From CALCNS01 sp937897315 (GTDB lineage Bacteria > Bacillota > JAAYKD01): a DNA stretch of 64,000 nt. The notes below the pieces were generated by a model. It had not been told where the DNA came from. It saw only the letters and a program-made list of their open reading frames with translations, and ran no database searches. This document shows positions 25,228-34,276 of the stretch, piece by piece. The DNA lies in contig DAINOJ010000001.1 in assembly GCA_036744005.1 (NCBI GenBank), positions 315,059 through 379,058 of the forward strand, written 5' to 3'. Both the position numbers and the translations under genes were made by a program. The stretch's first letter is position 1. Every line of letters begins with the position of its first letter.

Positions 25228-27498
25228 CTAATCTTGAAAAACACCATTATCAAGTATGGTTTTTAGCTCTTTATATACAGGCGTAGACTCTACCATACCC
25301 ATCCAAATAATTCCTTTGTACTTCGCATTTTCTTCGCTTCTACCCGTTTGCTGATTTAACAAATATAAAAGCCGATCAATCTCCATTTTTAGTTCCAGTG
25401 ATGCACTTCGAGCAAATGTTAACCATTGTTCTGCTTGAGAGAAATCCGCAAGAGCTAACGCAGCTTTTCCAGCATAGTAAGCAACCGTTTTGTTGCTTTT
25501 TGCTGCTTCCTCTTGCATCAACTGAACTGCAGCAAGTAGATACTCTTTTGCTTTTGCTAGGTTTCCTTCACGATAATGTTGTAGGCCACCCTCTGTGTAT
25601 CCTTTTGCGACCAATTCATAGTTTGCTTTGACCAATGGTTGAACATTGAGTAACTGCAGCGCTTGTTCAGCTGCTTTTGTATTCATATTAGCACTAAAAT
25701 AAACGCTAGTCATAATACGATTATAATACGGGTAATAACGATCGAGACGAATGGCGCGCTCTCCCTGGGCAATTGCCTTCGTCATCCATTCCTGCTTCTC
25801 TGCTTCCAGTTTGCTGGTATAAGCCATCCATGAATACAAATCGGCTAATTCCGCATGCGGCCCTGCATGGAGCGGGTCGTAACGAGCGGCTTTTTCATAA
25901 GCGGTAATCGCTTGAACGGCAACGATTTGCTTTTTAAACTCTGCTCCACGTTCCATTTGATACCCTGCCAAACTAAATGAAACACTGGCTAACCCAACAA
26001 TCGTAACGAGAGCAAACATGGGCCATTGGTACATTGCTTGTGGCTGCCACAAAGGAATCTCTCCTTTGCGAGACGATACACCATATGCAGCTCCTATAGC
26101 AATCATTCCCCACAACAAATACCCCATGGAAGTAAAACTCAAGTTAAAATCAATCACGGAGTGAAGGGATAAAGCTAAGAACGCACACAATAAGGAGGCA
26201 GCTTCTACTCTGTGTTCTAAGAGCTCTTGCTTCAAACGGCCGAAAAACATGGAAGCCCCTGCCGTAAGAATGAGACCCAGAAAACTAAGTATTCCTAAAA
26301 TGCCAGATTCCACAAAAATTTGCAAATAATGATTATGAACCAACTTTGCTGCATAATACAAGACTTGCACACTTTGATACAAAGAAGCAAACCCTCCCCC
26401 ACCATAGCCAAACCACCATTGGCGCTGGATGAGGGTCCAAGCTTCTTTATAGAACTCAAAACGCATGACCACCGAGTTGGTTTCCAGGTTAATATCTTGC
26501 ATACGGTTTAATACATTCTTTGGAATATTGGTTAAAATGAATTGCTTAACAACTTCAATAATGAGTGGTCCTTGTAAAACTCCCACAATGATTATAACAA
26601 TGCCGGAGAGTGCCAAAACACAATACTGAGTCGGTTTCGACATAGGGATTTTGCGCAGCAAATCAAACCCAAGCATGAGTAAAGCGGATAATACAAAACC
26701 AATAAAGATCCATATGAATGCACTCTGAGTCTGCTTTTGCTGAGCAACCGCATTGAACGTCTGCATGGTAACGACCATGGGGATGGTCATCGCCAAAACG
26801 GTGAGAAAACTCCTCATACGTGCACCCGCTGGCATGACAAAAAAGAGCACCAAAAAGACGATTGGTGGAAAGACTAAGAACACGCCACGCGAACTGGTAA
26901 AGAACAACGCCATCAGTAAGACATGACCGACTCCAGCTAGAAGGGCTTTCAACCAAATGCGTTTCCCGTTGAGAATCATCGCCATGAGAAGCAAAGCGAC
27001 CAACATAAAATAAACAGCAGCTGTGTTTGCATACTGCAAGGTTGCATGGATGCGCGAGCTGTTTATGGTTGCGTAATTTCCGGTAAAAAGATGAGTGTAG
27101 CCGGCGATGCCTAGTATGGCTGCTAGAACCCCCCCTGCGGTAATGGGAACAAAGAAAGTAGATAGGATTTCTTCTTTATGTTCACGATAATAATCGAATA
27201 AAACGAGAAATAGGAGTAAATAAACAACCACTTGCATGACGGCTTCAATATTACCTCGAATATTGACAGCTTGAACAAAGGCCAAAAGGTATGCGACCAA
27301 TAATGCACCACCACAATACAGAGAACCATGGCGCAGGTAAAAAGCCTCTTTATTACTCCACTTGAGGAATAAGTAGGCGTTGCCGAGAGCCGCTAATATC
27401 GCAAAAGATAAATACATTTCAAAACCAAAGAACAAACCTCGGAACAAAGGCCCTAGCGCAAGAACCAGCACCATGGAAAAGACGATCGCTTTTTTCAC
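25228..27498 (-). CDS. O-antigen ligase/polymerase-type membrane protein with C-terminal TPR domain
   Basis: 756 residues. About 12 hydrophobic segments (residues 1-510) hold the Wzy/WaaL-like region; the large extracellular loop contains R-F-E-F-Y-K-E-A-W, W-W-F-G-Y-G-G-G-G-F and L-V-H-N-H-Y-L-Q, typical of O-antigen ligase-family proteins that join or polymerise glycans on lipid carriers. Residues about 530-756 are TPR repeats that end in G-I-I-W-M-G-M-V. GTG start with AAGGGG upstream. In a Gram-positive cell the probable role is in assembling or attaching a surface polysaccharide, perhaps on SLH/S-layer proteins; inference only. Confidence 0.83.
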   Translation of the reverse strand: MKKAIVFSMVLVLALGPLFRGLFFGFEMYLSFAILAALGNAYLFLKWSNKEAFYLRHGSLYCGGALLVAYLLAFVQAVNIRGNIEAVMQVVVYLLLFLVLFDYYREHKEEILSTFFVPITAGGVLAAILGIAGYTHLFTGNYATINSSRIHATLQYANTAAVYFMLVALLLMAMILNGKRIWLKALLAGVGHVLLMALFFTSSRGVFLVFPPIVFLVLFFVMPAGARMRSFLTVLAMTIPMVVTMQTFNAVAQQKQTQSAFIWIFIGFVLSALLMLGFDLLRKIPMSKPTQYCVLALSGIVIIIVGVLQGPLIIEVVKQFILTNIPKNVLNRMQDINLETNSVVMRFEFYKEAWTLIQRQWWFGYGGGGFASLYQSVQVLYYAAKLVHNHYLQIFVESGILGILSFLGLILTAGASMFFGRLKQELLEHRVEAASLLCAFLALSLHSVIDFNLSFTSMGYLLWGMIAIGAAYGVSSRKGEIPLWQPQAMYQWPMFALVTIVGLASVSFSLAGYQMERGAEFKKQIVAVQAITAYEKAARYDPLHAGPHAELADLYSWMAYTSKLEAEKQEWMTKAIAQGERAIRLDRYYPYYNRIMTSVYFSANMNTKAAEQALQLLNVQPLVKANYELVAKGYTEGGLQHYREGNLAKAKEYLLAAVQLMQEEAAKSNKTVAYYAGKAALALADFSQAEQWLTFARSASLELKMEIDRLLYLLNQQTGRSEENAKYKGIIWMGMVESTPVYKELKTILDNGVFQD

Positions 27499-27588
27499 TT
27501 TGGCACCCCTTAAAATTTGATTCCGTTCATTTCTATTTTTTACGGAAAATATCCTGCACGTTATTCGGAGAATTGCAATTTTTTTTGT

Positions 27589-28254
27589 CTATTTGACCAA
27601 GCCATAGGTTCGGTTCACCGGCTGTACATAAATGATGCCATTTCCGGGTACATCAATTTGCATTTCCTGACGAATCGATTCTACAATGTCTTCCACCTTT
27701 TCATTTTGACTCAGGATGAGAACAATTTCTTTTTCCGGTTCAATGTCCATGGCAAACAAGCGCGAGGTTTCATGGATTCCAGACCCTCTGGCATTGATAA
27801 TGGTAGCACCCTTTGAGCCAGCTTTCACTGCGGCATCGACCACTTCTTCTGCTTTGCCTTTGTCTACAATAACGGTTATCGCCTGATAATTCATGGTATC
27901 CTCTCCTCTGTGATTTGTTATATTATCGAAGGAGCAACTCTTGCTACCCGCAATCTTGCATACGGTTGTACTGTAAGCAATGCCATGGTTTGGTTTCTCG
28001 AAGGCCATGACAAGGGCTATTTCATCTAAGGCGTGGTAAGCCATTTCACGTTCGGCAACCATGAGCACAACTTCTTTGCGAATATCCGCCAAACCCAAAA
28101 AATCCCATATGGAATTACGGGCTGTCCCTCTAGCTAAAAGAACTGTACCACCGGGAAGGCCTAGTTGCTTGGCCATTTTGATGATTTTACTACCGTCACC
28201 GTGATTGACGATCACACTCATGAGTTCAATATGATGTGTTGTTGAATTATTCAT
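27589..28254 (-). CDS. Double P-II-like signalling protein paired with DUF1538
   Basis: 221 residues made of two P-II-like domains. Domain 1 (about 8-105) has G-L-P-G-G-T-V-L-L-A-R-G; domain 2 (about 121-221) has G-S-K-G-A-T-I-I-N-A-R-G. P-II proteins sense nucleotides and metabolites and bind membrane transporters. Overlap by eight bases with the DUF1538 gene upstream suggests that this protein controls that membrane protein. A strong ribosome site (GAGGAGAG) and an ATG at 27894 stand exactly at the domain junction, so domain 2 may also be made alone (101 residues). The start at 28254 follows AAAGGATGG. Confidence 0.84.
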   Translation of the reverse strand: MNNSTTHHIELMSVIVNHGDGSKIIKMAKQLGLPGGTVLLARGTARNSIWDFLGLADIRKEVVLMVAEREMAYHALDEIALVMAFEKPNHGIAYSTTVCKIAGSKSCSFDNITNHRGEDTMNYQAITVIVDKGKAEEVVDAAVKAGSKGATIINARGSGIHETSRLFAMDIEPEKEIVLILSQNEKVEDIVESIRQEMQIDVPGNGIIYVQPVNRTYGLVK

Positions 28255-29746
28255 GGGGTAAACCATCCTTTCCGGATTTCACTTTGAAAATCATTCCTAA
28301 AATTTGCAATGCTATTAAAGGAGCCATGGCCACCATAGCAATCACACCAAAGCCATCGATCATGACATTGGCTCCCTCTATGGCACCGGCAACCCCTTGA
28401 GAGAATGCCAAGATAAAACTGGCAGTCATAGGGCCCGAGGCTACCCCTCCGGAGTCAAAAGCAATGCCAATAAACAATTTAGGAACAAAGTACATGAGTA
28501 CAATGGCAATAAAATACCCTGGTAGCAGAAAATGCCACAATTGAAGTTGAGGTACCAGTATGCGTAGCATCGATAAAGCGACGGCTACCCCTACACCAAA
28601 AGCCAAAGCACCCATGACGAGGGATCGTTTTACGTATCCACTGGTCACATCTTCAATTTGATGAGTCAATACACTAACTGCCGGTTCAGCCAAAATCGTC
28701 ACAGTTCCTAAAATGAATCCGGTAATCACCACATATGCCGGATGCAGAAGAGCAAGCTGTGCACCCACCGAACGACCGACGTCCATAAACCCGGCATTGA
28801 CCCCCAAAAGAAAAAAAACGAGTCCAACTAGAGTATAAACCAAGCCGAATAGAATGTGACGCATTTGCCGATTCGGTAGTTTCAAAGAAAAGACTTGATA
28901 AAATAAAAAGATGGTAAGAATGGGCAACAGAGCGATGATTACTTCATGCGTTACGACAGGTAAGTACTGAATAAACGGAGTGAGAATACCCTCGTAAACT
29001 TTGCTTGCAGGCAAAGAAGCCGTTTGACTGGGATCAAAATCGGTTTGACGAATGGCTCCCATGATAAGAACACCTAAGATGGCACCACCGGAAGCAATCG
29101 CAACTAAGCCAAAACTGTCTTTTTCGGAGGCCTTACTATCTTTTTTAAGAATGGAGACACCCATGGAAAGCGCCAAGATAAAGGGAACCGTCATAGCCCC
29201 CGTCGTTGCACCCGATGAATCGAAAGCAATCGCCAATAAATCCGGTGTCACCAGTAGCGAAAAACCAAAGATCACAAGGTAGATTATGGTTAAGAGTTTA
29301 AATAAGGGAAAGTTGTAAACGATGCGAATCAGCCCTATCGCGACTAAAGATGCGACTCCGAAAGAAACCACAAGGACCAAATTCATTTTTGTCAAAGCGG
29401 CTCCGGTCATTTGCGAAACCTGCTCTGCTAAAATATGCAAATCGGGTTCTGCTACCGAAATAAAGAAGCCAAGAATGAGACCGGCAATAATCACAATGAG
29501 TAGTTTGTTACTTCGAGCAATGCCACGGCCCAAAGCACCACCAATCGGTGTAATACCGATATCTACGCCAAAGAGAAAAATGGTAAGGCCTACAATAACG
29601 GCGAGTGCGCCAAACAGAAAACGGTAAAACATCTCTCCGGGCAAAGGAGTCAAGGTGAAGTGCAGCAAAGTGACAATGAATGTAATGGGCAAAACGGAGC
29701 TTAACACTTCTTTAAACTTTGTCACAAGAACAGTCAAGGCATTCAT
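28247..29746 (-). CDS. DUF1538 family membrane protein, duplicated
   Basis: 499 residues, about 12-14 membrane segments. The protein is an internal duplication: the first half has F-G-V-D-I-G-I-T-P-I-G, S-V-A-E-P-D-L and F-D-S-S-G-A-T-T-G-A-M-T-V-P-F; the second half repeats L-G-V-N-A-G-F-M-D-V-G, T-I-L-A-E-P-A-V and F-D-S-G-G-V-A-S-G-P-M-T-A-S-F. Such repeated polar motifs in membrane helices look like a transporter with two inverted or tandem halves. No substrate is established for DUF1538. The P-II-like gene downstream overlaps it, as in other Clostridia. Confidence 0.85.
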   Translation of the reverse strand: MNALTVLVTKFKEVLSSVLPITFIVTLLHFTLTPLPGEMFYRFLFGALAVIVGLTIFLFGVDIGITPIGGALGRGIARSNKLLIVIIAGLILGFFISVAEPDLHILAEQVSQMTGAALTKMNLVLVVSFGVASLVAIGLIRIVYNFPLFKLLTIIYLVIFGFSLLVTPDLLAIAFDSSGATTGAMTVPFILALSMGVSILKKDSKASEKDSFGLVAIASGGAILGVLIMGAIRQTDFDPSQTASLPASKVYEGILTPFIQYLPVVTHEVIIALLPILTIFLFYQVFSLKLPNRQMRHILFGLVYTLVGLVFFLLGVNAGFMDVGRSVGAQLALLHPAYVVITGFILGTVTILAEPAVSVLTHQIEDVTSGYVKRSLVMGALAFGVGVAVALSMLRILVPQLQLWHFLLPGYFIAIVLMYFVPKLFIGIAFDSGGVASGPMTASFILAFSQGVAGAIEGANVMIDGFGVIAMVAMAPLIALQILGMIFKVKSGKDGLPHE

Positions 29747-29812
29747 CCTTTCTGCAAATACTTTCTATTATTAGAATTCTGCAGTTAGTAATAAATATCC
29801 TGTTCGATCTGT

Positions 29813-29854
29813 ACACAAAAAAGCGTACGAAAAAATTCGAACGCTTTTTTGTGT
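29813..29854 (-). terminator. Terminator of the first peptide-transport operon
   Basis: Stem of 14 pairs (ACACAAAAAAGCGT / ACGCTTTTTTGTGT) immediately after the DppC-type gene. A and T runs on both sides make it potentially bidirectional, but no plus-strand gene ends here. Confidence 0.85.
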
Positions 29855-29856
29855 AA

Positions 29857-30732
29857 TTAGTTTTTAAGTTTAGGGTCTAACGCGTCTCGCAAACCATCAC
29901 CGACAAGATTCAGTGAAAGTGCTATTGTAGCAATCGTCAAGCCAGGAAATAGGACTCCATATATGGAAACTCGCATAAAGCTTTTTGCATCGGATAACAT
30001 GGAACCCAACTCTGGAGCAGGTGGTTGTTGGCCTAACCCCAAGAAACTCAGAGCCGCGGTGTTCAAAATTTGGGTAGCAACAGACATCGTTGTTTGTACA
30101 ATGACGGTACCAATGGCATTGGGCAAAATATGCTTAGCTATTATATAAGCTGAGGAGCAACCATAAGATTTCGCTGCTTCAACATATTCCATGTCCACAA
30201 TATTTAAAATGGCAGAGCGTACAACTCGGGTAAACCCAGGGATTTGCGAGATGGTCAATGCTATGATTAAGTTTCTTACACCTGGTCCTAAAGAAGCAGA
30301 TATTGCTATGGCCAATAGCAAAGTGGGTATTCCCATGAGCATATCCATGATACGCATAACAATGTCATCCACTTTGCCACCATAATAAGCGACTAGAGAG
30401 CCAATGGCGCTAGCAATCATGGCAGAAAAGAAAGTAGCTGTGAAACCAATCGTCAAGGACACTCTTGATCCGAACAACACACGTGCAAAGATGTCTCTTC
30501 CATAATCATCGGTGCCAAATGGATGTTCCAGAGAGGGACCTAAGAATCTTTCTTGGTAATTCTGGTCAATGGCATCTCTTTCATAGTCTGTAATAACACC
30601 AGCAAAAATGCTGAATAACAAAATAATACTTAAAGTGAATAACCCTACCATAGCAAGTTTACTCTTTCGAAATCTGCGCCATGTTTCAGCAAATTTCCCT
30701 TCTTTTCGGAAGCTGGTAGCATTAGGATGCAC
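29857..30732 (-). CDS. Peptide ABC transporter permease, DppC/OppC type (system 1)
   Basis: Inner-membrane permease of a dipeptide/oligopeptide importer. 291 residues, six membrane segments. N-terminal R-R-F-R-K-S-K-L-A-M-V-G and H-P-F-G-T-D-D-Y-G-R-D-I-F-A-R-V are DppC hallmarks; the EAA loop (E-A-A-K-S-Y-G-C-S) lies near residue 190. The start is GTG, nine bases after GGGGG, and overlaps the permease gene upstream by 11 bases. Last gene of the operon. Confidence 0.93.
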   Translation of the reverse strand: MHPNATSFRKEGKFAETWRRFRKSKLAMVGLFTLSIILLFSIFAGVITDYERDAIDQNYQERFLGPSLEHPFGTDDYGRDIFARVLFGSRVSLTIGFTATFFSAMIASAIGSLVAYYGGKVDDIVMRIMDMLMGIPTLLLAIAISASLGPGVRNLIIALTISQIPGFTRVVRSAILNIVDMEYVEAAKSYGCSSAYIIAKHILPNAIGTVIVQTTMSVATQILNTAALSFLGLGQQPPAPELGSMLSDAKSFMRVSIYGVLFPGLTIATIALSLNLVGDGLRDALDPKLKN

Positions 30733-31678
30733 GTTTTTTTACCCCCTTTGCATACCGCGCCTTCACCCTTGGATCGATATAAGCATAAAGTAAATCCACT
30801 GTCAACATGATGAAGACATTTAAGAAAGCAAGAAATAAGATACATGCGGTTGTTTGAGGAATATCTTTCGAACGTATGGAGGCAATGGTTAAGGAGCCTA
30901 ATCCAGGTATACCAAATATGGATTCAACCAATACCGTTCCACCCATTAAATATCCAAAACTAATCCCTATTACCGTAATCACAGGCAACAAGGCATTTCT
31001 TAAGGAATGCTTAAAGATGATGGAACCTTCTGATGCTCCCTTTGCACGTGCAGTTCTCACGTAATCCTGACGAATCGTTTCCAACATATTAGAACGAGTG
31101 AGACGAATGATTGAAGCAGCAGTACCTAACGATAAAGTTAATACAGGTAAAATGAAATGTTGAGGAGTGATAGTGCCGGTAAAGGTAGAAGGAAGGAGTT
31201 GTAATTGTAGTGAAAAGAAAATGACTAACATAAGAGCCAGCCAGAACTGGGGTACAGCCGCAAAGAACATGGCTATGATGGTACTTGTAAAATCAATCCA
31301 TGAATACTGCTTAACAGCTGAAACAATTCCTATGGGGACTCCAATCATTATGGCTACACAGATCGCCATGACACCAAGCCGGAAGGTGATTCCAAATCGT
31401 GCGAATATTTCATCGAAAACCGGCTTCTGTGTTCTGTATGAGTTACCGAAATCACCAGTTAGCGCTTCTGCGACATAGCGAAAATAGCGCACCAGAAACG
31501 GATCGTTCATCCCCATCTCTTCATTCAATTGTGCAATTTGCTCTTTGGTCGCCATGGGACCTAAAATTTCGGTAGCCGGATCCCCGGGCGTAAAAGACAT
31601 GATGCCGAAAACGATGAACGAAACACCTAGTAAGATCGGCAACAAAAGCAGCAATCTTTTGATGATGTACCTTGCCAT
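30722..31678 (-). CDS. Peptide ABC transporter permease, DppB/OppB type (system 1)
   Basis: 318 residues, six membrane segments. M-A-R-Y-I-I-K-R-L-L-L-L-L-P-I-L-L-G-V at the N-terminus, F-T-P-G-D-P-A-T-E-I-L-G and the EAA loop R-T-A-R-A-K-G-A-S near residue 220 define the family. The third codon ATG has an eight-base spacing to GGAAGG and is preferred over the first ATG. Partner of the DppC-type gene with which it overlaps. Confidence 0.93.
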   Translation of the reverse strand: MARYIIKRLLLLLPILLGVSFIVFGIMSFTPGDPATEILGPMATKEQIAQLNEEMGMNDPFLVRYFRYVAEALTGDFGNSYRTQKPVFDEIFARFGITFRLGVMAICVAIMIGVPIGIVSAVKQYSWIDFTSTIIAMFFAAVPQFWLALMLVIFFSLQLQLLPSTFTGTITPQHFILPVLTLSLGTAASIIRLTRSNMLETIRQDYVRTARAKGASEGSIIFKHSLRNALLPVITVIGISFGYLMGGTVLVESIFGIPGLGSLTIASIRSKDIPQTTACILFLAFLNVFIMLTVDLLYAYIDPRVKARYAKGVKKRAS

Positions 31679-31711
31679 ATACATTTCCTTCCTGCTTATG
31701 GGTTATAGTCT

Positions 31712-31738
31712 GTAGGGAGTGGGGAACCCACTCCCTAC
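31712..31738 (-). other. Perfect hairpin between the binding-protein and permease genes (system 1)
   Basis: Stem of 12 perfect pairs (GTAGGGAGTGGG / CCCACTCCCTAC) with a three-base loop and no T-run on the minus strand. It probably stabilises or partly terminates the upstream binding-protein message, allowing more binding protein than permease. Confidence 0.6.
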
Positions 31739-31747
31739 TAGATCAAA

Positions 31748-33283
31748 CTATTTTGTCCAAGCCATGTCTTGAACAGCAGAGAATCCATTATTAAAAGCAC
31801 GTTCAATCGATAATGAAGGATTGTAACAAGCTGTTACAACACGACGATAGATGGGAATAACAACAACATCTTCATACAGCTTTTTCTCTATGGGTGCATA
31901 GGCAGCTTTTCTTTGTACGGGATCCAAAACAGAAGCCCCGGTATCGAACGCTGTATCGACCTCTTCGTCATCTAAACGAGAGAAATTATAACCGCCAATC
32001 GCATTGGAATGAAGAATGGTACTCCATAATGCGACATCGGGATCCACAGTTTGAACAATTGTGGACATAGAGTAGTTTCCACTCTTCATGTCACTTACCC
32101 AAGTATTAGCTTCGAGTAACTCGACAGAAATATTAATCCCAACTTTTTTCAGTTGTTCCTGATAGACAATCCCAATCTTCTTATAATTCTCATAGCCGAC
32201 TTTAAAAGGAATGACTTCTCCGGCATATGTAGTCTTTGCTAAAAACTCTTTTGCCTTTTCTACATTGTATTCCGGAATATGAATTTCTCCGGTAAACCCA
32301 ACTGTTTGTTCATCGTAAAGATGAGTTGATACTTCTGCAATTCCATCCATACCATATGCCACAATTTCTTCACGATTGGTAGCATATGCTAAAGCTTTTC
32401 TGAAATTTACATCATTAATGAATGGAGCTTCTAAGTTCATAACAATATAGCCACTTCCCATGGTTGGGTTCAAATCAAGGGTCAGCTTACCATCTTTCTT
32501 AATCTGTTCAGCAGCAACAGAAGGAATGGTATAAGTTAAGTCTATTTCTTTGTTTTGTGTAGCAATCAGAGCAGTTTCCGGATTGGTTAATACCACATAC
32601 GTAGCTGTTTTGATTTGTGGTTTTTCTCCATGATAATCTGCAAATCGTTCTAAAACAACTTGGGCACCGGCATCCCACTTGACAAAAGTATATGGCCCTG
32701 TACCCACAGGCTTTAGGTTCACCTGATCACCAGCTGCCTTGACGGCTTTTTCATTCATAATGCAAACGGTAGAAGCTACAGCATTTAGGAACGGAACATA
32801 GGGTTTCTCTAAAGTGATTTTCGCTGTTAAAGCATCTACCGCTTCTACTTTGGCAATGGACTTCGTATAATTTGCCATTTGATTAGAAGTTTTGGCTCGT
32901 TCCATAGAAAACACAATGTCGTTCGCTGTTAGTTTTTCACCATTATGGAATTTAACGTTGTCTTTTAATTTAAAAGTGTACACGGTGCCGTCTTCGCTAA
33001 CCGTGTAATCGGTAACTAATACTTTTTCAAACTCACCATTGTAATAACGTAATAAGGTATCGAAAATATTGGTGTAGACAACTTTGTCAAGGGTCATTCC
33101 ACTGTTGTAGGGATCAAAGGATTTGAAGTCGGAGTAGACTGCCATTTTTATGGTATCTTTCAATGCGGGAGTAGGGGTTTGATACTCGTCTTTGACATCA
33201 GTCTTTGGTGAACAACCTGCAAATAATGATAGCACCATAACGAAAACGAACAGGACCGCAAAAAACTTTTTCTGGTTTCTCAT
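31748..33283 (-). CDS. Peptide-binding lipoprotein, SBP family 5 (system 1)
   Basis: 511 residues. Signal peptide with lipobox L-F-A-G-C, so the mature protein is lipid-anchored outside the membrane and feeds the permease. Family 5 (DppA/OppA/NikA) features: D-N-V-K-F-H-N-G-E-K-L-T-A-N-D-I-V-F-S (about residue 95) and P-V-G-T-G-P-Y-T-F-V-K-W (about 175). The open frame continues upstream for 52 codons, but AAAGGAGAG and the signal peptide set the start. Placed in the middle of its operon, after both ATPase genes. Confidence 0.93.
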   Translation of the reverse strand: MRNQKKFFAVLFVFVMVLSLFAGCSPKTDVKDEYQTPTPALKDTIKMAVYSDFKSFDPYNSGMTLDKVVYTNIFDTLLRYYNGEFEKVLVTDYTVSEDGTVYTFKLKDNVKFHNGEKLTANDIVFSMERAKTSNQMANYTKSIAKVEAVDALTAKITLEKPYVPFLNAVASTVCIMNEKAVKAAGDQVNLKPVGTGPYTFVKWDAGAQVVLERFADYHGEKPQIKTATYVVLTNPETALIATQNKEIDLTYTIPSVAAEQIKKDGKLTLDLNPTMGSGYIVMNLEAPFINDVNFRKALAYATNREEIVAYGMDGIAEVSTHLYDEQTVGFTGEIHIPEYNVEKAKEFLAKTTYAGEVIPFKVGYENYKKIGIVYQEQLKKVGINISVELLEANTWVSDMKSGNYSMSTIVQTVDPDVALWSTILHSNAIGGYNFSRLDDEEVDTAFDTGASVLDPVQRKAAYAPIEKKLYEDVVVIPIYRRVVTACYNPSLSIERAFNNGFSAVQDMAWTK

Positions 33284-33308
33284 TGAGCTCTCTCCTTTGC
33301 TTTCTTGA

Positions 33309-34271
33309 TTATTTATCAAAAAGTACGCACGCGACTTTATGATTGGTCTCAACTTCCCTGAGCGGAATATCTTTCCCGGAACAAGCTTCAGTGGCATAAG
33401 GGCAACGGACTGCAAAACGACATCCTGGCGGAGGATCAATAGGACTTGTTAACTCACCTTTAATACTCTTTCGTTTAAAACCCGGTTCTCTCAGATGAGG
33501 AATGGGAATGGCATCGAGCAATGCTTTGGTATAAGGGTGTAAAGGGTTACGAAACAACTCGTCACTGGTCGTCCACTCAATACATTGACCTAAATACATT
33601 ACCATTATTTCATCAGAAATGTGTTTGACAACAGAAAGATTGTGTGTAATGAAGAGGTAGGTTAAATCTAGTTTATCCTGAAGATCCATCATCAAATTAA
33701 GAATTTGTGCTTGAATTGAAACATCTAATGCCGAAACGGGTTCATCGCAAACAATGAATTTCGGTGTTAGTGATAACGCTCTGGCAACACCTACGCGTTG
33801 CCTTCGTCCACCATCCAGTTCATGAGGATAAGCGTTATATAACCTAGGAGCTAACCCAACAATTTGCATAAGCTCGTTTACGCGATCGTCCAAGTCTTTT
33901 GTTGTTGGCAAAAAGCGATTGATTTTCATCGGTTCGAGAATGATATCGCTAATTGTCATCCGGGGGTTGAGAGAAGCATATGGGTCTTGGAATATGATTT
34001 GCATATCTCTTAGTTTTTTTCTAGCTTCGCTTTTATGAATATGCAGTATGTTTTCTCCTTCAAAGAAAATCTCTCCGGAATCTGGTTCTAACAAGCGTAA
34101 TACTGTTCTTCCTAAAGTCGATTTACCACAGCCCGATTCACCGACAACCCCTAATGTTTTACCTTTATTGATGCGTAAACTGATATCGTCAACAGCATGA
34201 ATTCGTCCAGAGGGAGTGGTAAAAAATTTCTTCAGATTTCGAGTTTCCAACAAGGGTGACTGAACCTGCAT
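33309..34271 (-). CDS. Peptide ABC transporter ATPase, DppF/OppF type (system 1)
   Basis: 320 residues. Walker A G-E-S-G-C-G-K-S-T (about 45), Walker B F-I-V-C-D-E-P (about 178), and the C-terminal OppF zinc/iron-like cysteine motif C-R-F-A-V-R-C-P-Y-A-T-E-A-C. The ABC signature reads L-D-G-G-R-R-Q-R rather than L-S-G-G-Q; the same change is present in system 2. AGAGGAG precedes the ATG. It lies five bases after the DppD-type gene. Confidence 0.93.
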   Translation of the reverse strand: MQVQSPLLETRNLKKFFTTPSGRIHAVDDISLRINKGKTLGVVGESGCGKSTLGRTVLRLLEPDSGEIFFEGENILHIHKSEARKKLRDMQIIFQDPYASLNPRMTISDIILEPMKINRFLPTTKDLDDRVNELMQIVGLAPRLYNAYPHELDGGRRQRVGVARALSLTPKFIVCDEPVSALDVSIQAQILNLMMDLQDKLDLTYLFITHNLSVVKHISDEIMVMYLGQCIEWTTSDELFRNPLHPYTKALLDAIPIPHLREPGFKRKSIKGELTSPIDPPPGCRFAVRCPYATEACSGKDIPLREVETNHKVACVLFDK

Positions 34272-34276
34272 TTCTT

